A program made the translations under genes and the position numbers. Shown in pieces: positions 8,092 to 15,062 of a stretch of DNA of 33,558 nucleotides. This stretch comes from Staphylococcus pseudintermedius (GTDB taxonomy: Bacteria; Bacillota; Bacilli; Staphylococcales; Staphylococcaceae). The stretch's first letter is position 1; every line of letters begins with the position of its first letter. Below the pieces are notes generated by a model that was not told the origin of the DNA, did no database searches, and saw only the letters and a list, made by a program, of their open reading frames with translations. Location of the stretch: assembly GCF_001792775.2 (NCBI RefSeq), contig NZ_MLGE02000022.1:1-33558 (forward strand), given 5' to 3'.

Positions 8092-9291
8092 TTAATCAAA
8101 ACTAATTATCAATGACTTTGGTCCTCTCGTATATATGCCTCTTTCATGTAATACATTAGTTTCTAATTTAATATTTTTCAATCTCTTCAATAATGTTCTA
8201 ACTACCAATTCCAATTGAATAAGGGCGTACGTTGCTCCTATACAAGTATGTGCTCCAAAGCCAAATGATAAATTTTGTGAGTATGAAGTGAAAGGTTTAT
8301 TATTTTTTGATTTTCTATATATATTAAATTCATCTGGAGCAGTATAAGCTTTTGGGTCTCTATTAGCCGCACCAATCATGCATATTACCACATCATCAAC
8401 ATTTAACTTTTTATCACGAAAAGTATAAGGCATCGATAATTGTCTAGGTATTAACTGTACTGGTGAATTGAAACGAAGTGTTTCTATTATTGCATTTTTT
8501 AGTAAACTAGGGTTATCTAATATGTCTTGATATTGATTAGGATTATTCAATAAATTATAAAATAAGTATGCTAATGTTTTATCGACAGGTTCTGTAGCAG
8601 CTAATAAAATATTTAAAATTAAAGCTAAAATTTCTGAATCAGTAATTTGACTTTTTTCATCTTTATAATCATTTAAAACAGAAATTAAGTCGAGTTTTTT
8701 TATGCCTTTTCTTTCTTTAATTAATGGCATTAAATATTTTTCCAACTTATCGCTACAACTCAGTGAATACTTAACATCTTCGCTACTCATGTTAAATGAT
8801 GTGATGAATTTTGCTATGCCATTATGCCATTCTCTAATTTTGTCAGAATCTCTAATATCAATTCCTAGTAAATCCATAGAACTTTGTACAGCAAATATTT
8901 TCCCAAAATCATTAACTAAATCTATCCTCTTTTCATTAATATACTTATCGATTAAATTATTTGTTCTTTTTTCTATGGTTGGAAGTAATCTATCAAGATA
9001 TTTTCCTGACATACCTTTCAAAATTTCCTTCTTTTTAGATCTATGTTCATGTCCAGTCATTTGTGCTAAGACTCTATCCTTCATAACTGGTTCAGCTCTT
9101 TCAGCTAAAGTTTTAGTTGTAAAAATTCCATCGCTCTTAAGGATAAATTTTACATCCTCATAATTAGATACAAAATATGCATTTACAGATTCTTCATAAT
9201 GAATAGGAGCGTACTCTCTGAAATAATTAAAATATGGTATAGGATTGATTTCATAAGCTTCATCAAAAATACTTTTAGATTGTTTTAACAT
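8092..9291 (-). CDS. cypX: Cytochrome P450, CypX-like (cyclodipeptide oxidase)
   Basis: This 399-aa soluble bacterial P450 has the expected landmarks: C-helix HEHR (81-84), I-helix motif AATEP (231-235), the ExxR pair E270/R273, and the heme-ligand loop FGFGAHTCIG with Cys350. In Bacillus, CypX (CYP134) converts cyclo(Leu-Leu) into pulcherriminic acid, which chelates iron. The assignment here rests on the gene overlapping a cyclodipeptide synthase gene by 17 nt (9275-9291) with its own GAGGGG site, and on the divergent MarR/MFS pair. The I-helix Ala-Ala-Thr-Glu-Pro is unlike the common Ala-Gly-x-Asp/Glu-Thr. The redox partner is not encoded nearby. Function by homology is likely; the exact product is inferred. 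Confidence 0.85.
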   Translation of the reverse strand: MLKQSKSIFDEAYEINPIPYFNYFREYAPIHYEESVNAYFVSNYEDVKFILKSDGIFTTKTLAERAEPVMKDRVLAQMTGHEHRSKKKEILKGMSGKYLDRLLPTIEKRTNNLIDKYINEKRIDLVNDFGKIFAVQSSMDLLGIDIRDSDKIREWHNGIAKFITSFNMSSEDVKYSLSCSDKLEKYLMPLIKERKGIKKLDLISVLNDYKDEKSQITDSEILALILNILLAATEPVDKTLAYLFYNLLNNPNQYQDILDNPSLLKNAIIETLRFNSPVQLIPRQLSMPYTFRDKKLNVDDVVICMIGAANRDPKAYTAPDEFNIYRKSKNNKPFTSYSQNLSFGFGAHTCIGATYALIQLELVVRTLLKRLKNIKLETNVLHERGIYTRGPKSLIISFD

Positions 9292-9982
9292 AATTATCCC
9301 CTCTATCAGTTAATATAATATAACCTTGATGACTATCCATTTTCAAATCGAACATATTATTTATAATATTTGTACCTAATTCCCATTCCGCATGGTAAGC
9401 CATCAGCGTTTCATAAGTATTAATAATCGGATTAGCATTTAAAAAGAATGGCAACTCGGCTAACACATATTGAGCCGAATATTCTAACATATCATTTGTA
9501 AATTCTATTGTTGAATTGAGATTATTTTTTTTACTTTGTAGGGCTTGCAACGACATATTTAAGCAACATTTTTTAAATGAATCATCTGTATTAAACAATC
9601 CCTCTATTTTCTGGTACATATTTACATAGTAAGTATTTTGTTTAAAATCCGAAAATCTGAATATTCTGTCATTTATGGTTCTATTACAGTTTAATAATTC
9701 ATTTTCACAAAATCTGATTTGTCTATTCACTTCTTTACGAACCTTTCTATTAGCTTTAGTAGTAGAATATCCAAGACATTCTAATAGATTTTTAGATTCC
9801 TCCCCAGCTAACAGAATAGAAAAGTCTTTAAAATTTGTGTTAGCCCATTGAATTAGTTTTCTGATATAGGTTTCATTGTACTTACTTGTAAAAGGACTGA
9901 TACCTAATATAACATGCTTTTTTCTTTGATAAATTTTTTTGCAGTTTTCTGTTAAAAAATCTACTTTGAATTGTTGCAACAT
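9275..9982 (-). CDS. yvmC: Cyclodipeptide synthase, YvmC-like
   Basis: This 235-aa enzyme would use two aminoacyl-tRNAs (leucyl-tRNA in YvmC) to make a cyclic dipeptide. Landmarks fit the AlbC/YvmC family: HVILGISPF with nucleophile Ser29; Y172 and E176 in QYVLAELPFF, equivalent to AlbC Y178/E182; and Y196-H197 in AYHAEW, equivalent to AlbC Y202/H203 of the NYH subfamily. At the position of the family Asn (S+3, AlbC N40) there is Thr32, a departure from the Bacillus sequence GISPFNS as I remember it. A basic patch (KANRKVRKEVNRQIR) fits tRNA binding. The start ATG at 9982 follows GGAGGGAGG by about 8 nt. It is the first gene of a leftward pair with the P450. A plasmid-borne YvmC homologue is known from S. 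haemolyticus. Confidence 0.88.
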   Translation of the reverse strand: MLQQFKVDFLTENCKKIYQRKKHVILGISPFTSKYNETYIRKLIQWANTNFKDFSILLAGEESKNLLECLGYSTTKANRKVRKEVNRQIRFCENELLNCNRTINDRIFRFSDFKQNTYYVNMYQKIEGLFNTDDSFKKCCLNMSLQALQSKKNNLNSTIEFTNDMLEYSAQYVLAELPFFLNANPIINTYETLMAYHAEWELGTNIINNMFDLKMDSHQGYIILTDRGDNYVKTI

Positions 9983-10004
9983 TATAAGCGCCTCCCTCCG
10001 CTTT

Positions 10005-10118
10005 AGTTAACCCATAAACAATTTTCCGGTTAATAATAAGATATCAGATTCATATATTTTTAGCAATACTACTTGACAACAGAAAGATTAATTATAATAA
10101 TATTATTAACCAGTTAAC
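10005..10118. promoter_or_regulatory. Divergent promoter region with candidate MarR operators
   Basis: The gap between the synthase and marR genes carries promoters in both directions. Leftward: TTGTCA (minus strand of 10074-10079), 17 nt, TATATG (10056-10051). Rightward: TTGACA at 10073-10078 with an AT-rich -10 zone at 10093-10106. Two repeat elements stand out. TTAACC at 10007-10012 and GGTTAA at 10028-10033 form an inverted repeat 15 nt apart in the leftward leader. TTAACCAGTTAA lies at 10106-10117, at the probable rightward start. Both share AGTTAAC (10005-10011, 10112-10118). They are good candidates for binding by the adjacent MarR protein; this is inference. Confidence 0.6.
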
Positions 10119-10136
10119 AATTAGGAGACGATGATT

Positions 10137-10616
10137 ATGAATAAACAACAAAAAGTCATAATAACATTACAACAATTCATTATAGAGAGAGAAAATGCTA
10201 ATAAAAGAAGGAAAAACATAAAAGGAGATGAAGGGCTTAATCTATCTCTAACGCAGTTTCATATCATAGAATTAATAGCAAATAACGATAAAGTTAATAA
10301 TAAATTTCTTGCAGATAAATTAAATATCTCTAATCCAGCAGTAACAAAATCTATTAAAAAGCTGTTATCCAAAGATTTAGTTCTCGAATTACAAAATGCA
10401 CAAAACAAAAGGGAGGTTCATTATAAATTAACTAAAAAAGGAAAAAAACTTTCTTCTATTCATGACGAATTACACAATCAAGCAGTTAAAAAGTATGAAG
10501 AGGTTTTAAAAGTCTTTAATGAAAAAGAGTTAGACGTCATTGTTGAATTTTTGTCACGTAGTATTAGCGCTTTAAAAGAGGAAGAAGTTGATTATGATGA
10601 TTCAAACAAAACATGA
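10137..10616 (+). CDS. yvmB: MarR-family regulator, YvmB-like
   Basis: This MarR regulator of about 159 aa has a winged helix (about 45-110): NKFLADKLNISNPAVTKSIK is the recognition helix-turn-helix, followed by a beta wing with NKREVHYKLTKKGKK, and dimerising helices at both ends. The ATG at 10137 is chosen over the one at 10131 because the AGGAG at 10123-10127 lies 9 nt from it but only 3 nt from the earlier codon. The gene is divergent from the synthase and overlaps the MFS gene. In B. subtilis, YvmB represses both arms of the pulcherriminic acid cluster, and the same role is inferred here. Base composition is extremely AT-rich: by hand count 10141-10200 is 23 percent GC. Confidence 0.85.
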   Translation: MNKQQKVIITLQQFIIERENANKRRKNIKGDEGLNLSLTQFHIIELIANNDKVNNKFLADKLNISNPAVTKSIKKLLSKDLVLELQNAQNKREVHYKLTKKGKKLSSIHDELHNQAVKKYEEVLKVFNEKELDVIVEFLSRSISALKEEEVDYDDSNKT

Positions 10617-11781
10617 CTTTAATCTTTATATTTTATGTTTTTTAGCTTTTTTTGCTTCTTTAATTCAAAATATTTACACACCTATCATTCCAAAACTTCA
10701 TGATAGTTTTCAAGTATCATTATTTTGGATCAATTTCACAGTTGGTGGCTTCATTTTCATAGTTGCGATTATGCAAATCTTATTAGGAAAAAATATAGAC
10801 TCTAAAAACTCAAAAAGAACACTTTTAGTAGGACTGGGAATTGTTATTATTTCAAGTTTTATCTGTTCTATCACTAACAATTTTATTATATTTGTGGTAT
10901 CTAGATTACTGCAAGCTATTGGTTGCGGTATTATCCCTCTTGTGACTTTAACTTTGTTAGCTCAGTTAACTACAAATAATGAGAGAGCATCCGTAATGGC
11001 AAATTACCAAATATTTTTGTCATGTGCCCCGGCCTTAGCGCCAATATTAGGAAGTGTACTAGGCGCTAAATGGAATTATTTTGGGATTTTCGTTTTTTTA
11101 CTTGTAGTCTCTATTCTTTTATTTATAGTTCTTTACTTAATTGATATACCAGATGCTATAAAGGCAGTTGCTCAATCAAATGTGGATTTAAGTGGGAAAA
11201 ACTATTTAACCGATAAAGTTTTTATCACTTTAGTATTTTTAGGTTTTTTAGTTTTTTTCACCTACTTTTCTATATTAGTATATTTGCCTATACTCTTAAG
11301 CAACTCATACAGTATTGCACCAAGTATGATAGGTATTTTATTTTTACCTATCACCACTAGCGTTATAATTGGAAGTATAGTTTATAAAAAGATTTCAAAA
11401 GTGAAAGATAGCATGACTATATTAAGAAATACTGTGATTACTTTTGCTATTTTTACACTGTCCTTTGGATTAATGCATTATTTAAATTTAATTGTTTTGT
11501 CGCTCATTATATTTGCACTTGGCTTCTTAGTCGGCATTGTTCCGGCCTTACTATCAACTTTAATATCTCAACGGTATGAAAATATAAAAGGCAAAGTATT
11601 AGGTATATTTAACTTTATCCGATATTTAGGAATGACTTTCGGTTCTATAGCTATTGGACTGATATCACAACAATATATGCTTTTCTATTTTTCATTCATC
11701 TTCATAGTGATATTAACAATTTTTCTCTACATTAAGACCGTACACTTTAATCAAGCAATGACTGACATCTATCATTTATAA
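10594..11781 (+). CDS. yvmA: MFS exporter, YvmA-like
   Basis: This 12-helix major facilitator protein of about 395 aa is probably a drug:H+ antiporter-type exporter. The first helices (LYILCFLAFFASLIQNIY) are followed by the motif-A-like loop GKNIDSKNSKRT between helices 2 and 3, then alternating hydrophobic segments to the C-terminus. It overlaps the marR gene by 23 nt if it begins at the ATG of 10594; a TTG at 10588 or an ATG at 10597 are alternatives. The purine-rich GAGGAAGAAG upstream serves as ribosome binding site. By its place in the cluster it would export the P450 product, as YvmA does for pulcherriminic acid. Substrate is inferred from context only. Confidence 0.83.
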   Translation: MMIQTKHDFNLYILCFLAFFASLIQNIYTPIIPKLHDSFQVSLFWINFTVGGFIFIVAIMQILLGKNIDSKNSKRTLLVGLGIVIISSFICSITNNFIIFVVSRLLQAIGCGIIPLVTLTLLAQLTTNNERASVMANYQIFLSCAPALAPILGSVLGAKWNYFGIFVFLLVVSILLFIVLYLIDIPDAIKAVAQSNVDLSGKNYLTDKVFITLVFLGFLVFFTYFSILVYLPILLSNSYSIAPSMIGILFLPITTSVIIGSIVYKKISKVKDSMTILRNTVITFAIFTLSFGLMHYLNLIVLSLIIFALGFLVGIVPALLSTLISQRYENIKGKVLGIFNFIRYLGMTFGSIAIGLISQQYMLFYFSFIFIVILTIFLYIKTVHFNQAMTDIYHL

Positions 11782-11823
11782 CCTTTTCGTTAGTTGTTTT
11801 ATTTGACTTCCTCATGAAATTCA

Positions 11824-11857
11824 AAAAAGGCTAGGAAATCTCTCCCCTAGCCTTTGC
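11824..11857 (-). terminator. rex terminator
   Basis: AAAGGCTAGG (11826-11835) pairs with CCTAGCCTTT (11846-11855). On the minus strand the stem is followed by a run of T (CCTTTTTTGAA), so it ends the leftward rex transcript. On the plus strand the T run is weak, so it would serve the rightward MFS gene only poorly. Confidence 0.8.
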
Positions 11858-11946
11858 TATAACCGCTCATTTGCTTGTAAAAACAAATGATGAAGTCTCA
11901 CACTTTGATTCATACAAATCACTAAAATATTTATACTTGATTTATT

Positions 11947-12594
11947 TTACGCTTCAGATGTACCATAATTTTTCATAAAGAAGAGTAACGATTGGAGTTC
12001 AATCCCTAAGTCAATTTGATGTACTTGTACTGATTGTGGCGCGTGAACACGTTTAGGCGTAAAATTCAAGATACCTTTGATACCTGCTTCCACTAATTGA
12101 TCAGTCACTGCCTGTGCTGCTGATTCAGGTGTCGTAATAATAACAACTTCTAATTCTCCTGAAGCAATAGTTTCTTTAATGTCATCCATCGACTTAATCG
12201 TAATATCCCCGACTGTAGTACCGATAATGTCTTCTCTAATGTCAAAAGCTTCTGTAATGGTCATATCATCATGTATTGAAAAGTTGTAAGAAATTAACGC
12301 CGTACCTAAGTGACCGACACCGACAATACCAATTTTGATAATATCTGAATCACTTAATTCTGATTTAAAAAATTCTAATAAACTATCAATATTATAACCG
12401 TAACCTTTTTTACCTAATTCACCAAAATAAGAAAAATCTCGACGTATTGTGGCTGAATCTATATTTAAGCCTTCACTAATGGCTTTTGAATTAACACGAT
12501 CTTCGCCTTTCGCTTTTAAAGTATTCACAAATCTATAATACAAAGGGAGACGTTTTAAAGTCGCTCTAGGAATTTTGTTCATTGATTTTCCCAT
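11947..12594 (-). CDS. rex: Redox-sensing transcriptional repressor Rex
   Basis: Rex represses fermentative and anaerobic genes and leaves DNA when the NADH/NAD+ ratio rises. The protein has 215 aa. It has an N-terminal winged helix (about 8-75, with [24 protein letters not shown]) and a Rossmann domain with GVGHLG (92-97). It has the C-terminal swapped helix ending in [15 protein letters not shown], nearly the same as S. aureus Rex (211 aa). The start ATG at 12594 follows GGAGGA by 8 nt. It is divergent from the ABC-F gene, with a Rex box in its own upstream region, which suggests autoregulation. It marks the return to core synteny after the cyclodipeptide island. Confidence 0.96.
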   Translation of the reverse strand: MGKSMNKIPRATLKRLPLYYRFVNTLKAKGEDRVNSKAISEGLNIDSATIRRDFSYFGELGKKGYGYNIDSLLEFFKSELSDSDIIKIGIVGVGHLGTALISYNFSIHDDMTITEAFDIREDIIGTTVGDITIKSMDDIKETIASGELEVVIITTPESAAQAVTDQLVEAGIKGILNFTPKRVHAPQSVQVHQIDLGIELQSLLFFMKNYGTSEA

Positions 12595-12625
12595 TTTGAA
12601 GTCCTCCGATATGATTTCTAATATA

Positions 12626-12641
12626 TGTGATAGCTTTCACA
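12626..12641. promoter_or_regulatory. Rex operator (Rex box)
   Basis: TGTGATAGCTTTCACA is a perfect 5-bp inverted repeat (TGTGA-N6-TCACA) matching the core of the Rex consensus TTGTGAAW4TTCACAA. It lies about 32 nt upstream of the rex start codon, consistent with self-repression. Confidence 0.82.
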
Positions 12642-12693
12642 GTGTGTGTGTTTAATTATAACTTAATTTATATGATAAGGAAACATTAAGTAT

Positions 12694-12721
12694 TTGATAC
12701 ATATAGGGTTTGTTGTACAAT
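12694..12721 (+). promoter_or_regulatory. SigA-type promoter of the ABC-F gene
   Basis: TTGATA (12694-12699), a 16-nt spacer and TACAAT (12716-12721) precede the ABC-F start by 26 nt. It points away from rex. Confidence 0.6.
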
Positions 12722-12747
12722 AAATAAGAATGAAAGGAGTATGCCCT

Positions 12748-14700
12748 ATGATTTTAATGCAGTTAAGTCAGATTACGAAATCGTTTGATGGCGAAGAAAT
12801 TTTTGAAGGCGTTAATTTTGAAGTGAAAACAGGTGAGCGCATTGGTATCGTAGGTCGAAACGGTGCGGGAAAATCCACATTGATGAAAATTATCGCAGGT
12901 GTAGAATCATATGACTCAGGCCACATCTCAAAAATCAAAGGTCTAAAACTCGGCTATTTAACACAACAAATGACTTTAAATACTGAAAATACAGTTTTTG
13001 AAGAAATGGCAAAACCTTTTGAACAAGTGAAAGCGATTGGCAAACGTATGCAAGAAGAAACCGACTGGCTTGCTGCACATGCGGAAGCTTATGAAACGAC
13101 GGAATATCAAACGCATATCGCAAAATATGAACAATTATCTAATGAATTTGAACAACTCGGAGGCTATCATTATGACAGTAAAATCAAAACTGTGTTAAAT
13201 GGCCTTGATTTTAGTGAGGCTGATTACGACCGACCTATTAATGATTTTAGTGGAGGTCAAAAAACACGGCTCTCACTCGCGCAAATGTTATTGAGTGAGC
13301 CAGACTTGCTATTACTCGATGAACCGACAAACCATTTAGACATGGCAACAACAGAATGGTTAGAAGATTATTTGAAATATTTTAAAGGTGCTATCGTCAT
13401 TATTTCACATGACCGCTTCTTCCTCGATAAAATTGTGACGCAAATCTATGACGTCTCTCTAGGCGAAGTGAAACATTATGTCGGCAATTATGCAAAATTT
13501 ATTCAGTTACGTGATCAATACTTTCAAAAGCGACTCGCGGAATATGAACGTCAACAAAGCGAAATCAAAAGACTAGAAACGTTCGTCGAAAAAAATATTA
13601 CCCGTGCATCTACAAGCGGTATGGCGAAAAGTCGTCGTAAAATGTTAGAAAAAATGACGCGTATCGAAAAGCCCATACTCGATGCGAGAAGTGCGAACAT
13701 TCAATTCGATTTCGATCGCAATACAGGCAATGACGTTATGCATATCCAAGATTTAGAGATAGGTTATCGTACACCGATTACAGCACCGATTCGTTTTGAA
13801 ATTAATAAAGGCGATCACATTGGCATTATCGGACCGAATGGTATTGGGAAATCGACATTAATTAAAACTTTAGCGAAACGACTTCCCCCTCTCTCCGGTC
13901 AAATTATTGAAGGTGCTAATTTAAAAATTGGTTATTACGACCAGAAACAAGCAGAGTTCCGTTCTAATAAAACCATTTTAGATTTTGTCTGGGACCAATA
14001 CCCTCATATGCCTGAAAAAGATGTTCGTGCGGTGTTAGGACGCTTTTTATTTACACAAGATGAAGTGCTCAAAGTGATTAATGACCTTTCTGGTGGCGAA
14101 AAAGCAAGACTCCAACTGGCATTATTAATGTTAGAGCGTAATAATGTACTCATTTTGGACGAACCGACAAACCATCTTGACATCGACTCAAAGGAAATGT
14201 TAGAACAAGCATTAAAAAACTTTGAAGGGACTTTAATTTTCGTATCACACGATCGTTATTTTATTAATGAACTTGCCAATCGTATTTTTGATTTAAATAA
14301 GACAGGCGGCCATCTGTATTTAGGTGATTACCAATATTACTTAGAAAAGCTAGAGCAACAAAACGCCCTTGCTGCATACGATGAACAACGTGAAGACAAC
14401 AATACCAGTGACGACTCGGCCCGTTCACAAAATACGTATCAAGACCAAAAAGCGTTACGTCGTGAAAAACGTAAAATCGAACGCCAAATTGAAGCGGATG
14501 AACAAAAAATCACGGAATTAGAAGCACGTATCGCAGCAATTGATGTTGCAATGACCGATGATACAACAATGAATGACTATGAAAAAACACAAGCTTTAGC
14601 TAACGAACGAACAAGTATCGAACAATCTTTAGAACAAGTGATGACAAATTGGGAAGAATTACAACTCACATTAAGTCAATTTGAAGATGAGATGGATTGA
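12748..14700 (+). CDS. ydiF: ABC-F family ATPase, YdiF-like
   Basis: This 650-aa cytosolic protein has two fused ABC domains and no membrane segments, the mark of the ABC-F ribosome-associated translation factors. Domain 1 has Walker A GRNGAGKST (36-44), signature FSGGQ (about 167) and LLLLDEPTNHLD. The linker between the domains (about 245-330) is basic and contains RASTSGMAKSRRK, the tRNA-probing arm region. Domain 2 has GPNGIGKST (about 360) and LSGGEKARL (about 448). A C-terminal coiled coil (about 565-650) is rich in Glu, Lys and Arg. The ATG at 12748 is chosen because AAAGGAG lies 8 nt upstream. It sits between rex and the tsa genes, as ydiF does in Bacillus. No resistance function is implied by the sequence. 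Confidence 0.93.
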   Translation: MILMQLSQITKSFDGEEIFEGVNFEVKTGERIGIVGRNGAGKSTLMKIIAGVESYDSGHISKIKGLKLGYLTQQMTLNTENTVFEEMAKPFEQVKAIGKRMQEETDWLAAHAEAYETTEYQTHIAKYEQLSNEFEQLGGYHYDSKIKTVLNGLDFSEADYDRPINDFSGGQKTRLSLAQMLLSEPDLLLLDEPTNHLDMATTEWLEDYLKYFKGAIVIISHDRFFLDKIVTQIYDVSLGEVKHYVGNYAKFIQLRDQYFQKRLAEYERQQSEIKRLETFVEKNITRASTSGMAKSRRKMLEKMTRIEKPILDARSANIQFDFDRNTGNDVMHIQDLEIGYRTPITAPIRFEINKGDHIGIIGPNGIGKSTLIKTLAKRLPPLSGQIIEGANLKIGYYDQKQAEFRSNKTILDFVWDQYPHMPEKDVRAVLGRFLFTQDEVLKVINDLSGGEKARLQLALLMLERNNVLILDEPTNHLDIDSKEMLEQALKNFEGTLIFVSHDRYFINELANRIFDLNKTGGHLYLGDYQYYLEKLEQQNALAAYDEQREDNNTSDDSARSQNTYQDQKALRREKRKIERQIEADEQKITELEARIAAIDVAMTDDTTMNDYEKTQALANERTSIEQSLEQVMTNWEELQLTLSQFEDEMD

Positions 14701-14753
14701 GCGTGGTGGAATTTTCTACTCCGCTCATTTTTCATACGCGAAATACAGACAAT

Positions 14754-14914
14754 TCATCCACATTAAGAATCGGATAATATCAACTATCCACAAAGTTATT
14801 CTAGTTATCCACAATTTAGGAGAGGTTTTCTTCTTACTTTATGCACACTTATCCCCACTTTATCCACGAAAATGCATCGAACTTACACACAAGTTATTCA
14901 CAAAATGTGCATAA
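14754..14914. other. DnaA-box cluster
   Basis: Nine 9-mers close to the DnaA consensus TTATCCACA crowd into 161 bases. They are 14754 (TCATCCACA), 14784 (CTATCCACA), 14805 (TTATCCACA, exact), 14839 (TTATGCACA), 14849 (TTATCCCCA), 14860 (TTATCCACG), 14883 (TTACACACA) and 14894 (TTATTCACA). The ninth, on the minus strand, is 14914-14906 (TTATGCACA). Eight share one orientation. Seven differ from consensus by one base. The region codes for nothing convincing and lies just after the ABC-F stop. B. subtilis carries DnaA-box clusters outside oriC, and I recall one near its gcp/ydiF region, the same neighbourhood. A role in titrating DnaA or timing initiation is inferred. Confidence 0.82.
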
Positions 14915-15062
14915 GTACGCACGTTCCCTCTTGACAGATTTCCTACTACATGAATTTGAAATCATGTCCCAATGATTCAAACGCTTTCACAATTTATTGA
15001 TTTACTCATCATATTGTGTAAAAATTTATATGATCTTAAAAATATTGAAAGGATTTATACAT

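Noticed and set aside
10106..10118. CCAGTTAACA near marR as a possible AgrA site
   Set aside because: It shares only CAGTTA with the AgrA repeat and has no second copy at 21 bp; it is better explained as a MarR-type palindrome.
14681..14914. Open frame after the ABC-F gene
   Set aside because: It overlaps the ABC-F end and consists of the DnaA-box cluster; composition (His, Tyr, Leu from TTATCCACA repeats) is not protein-like and there is no ribosome binding site.
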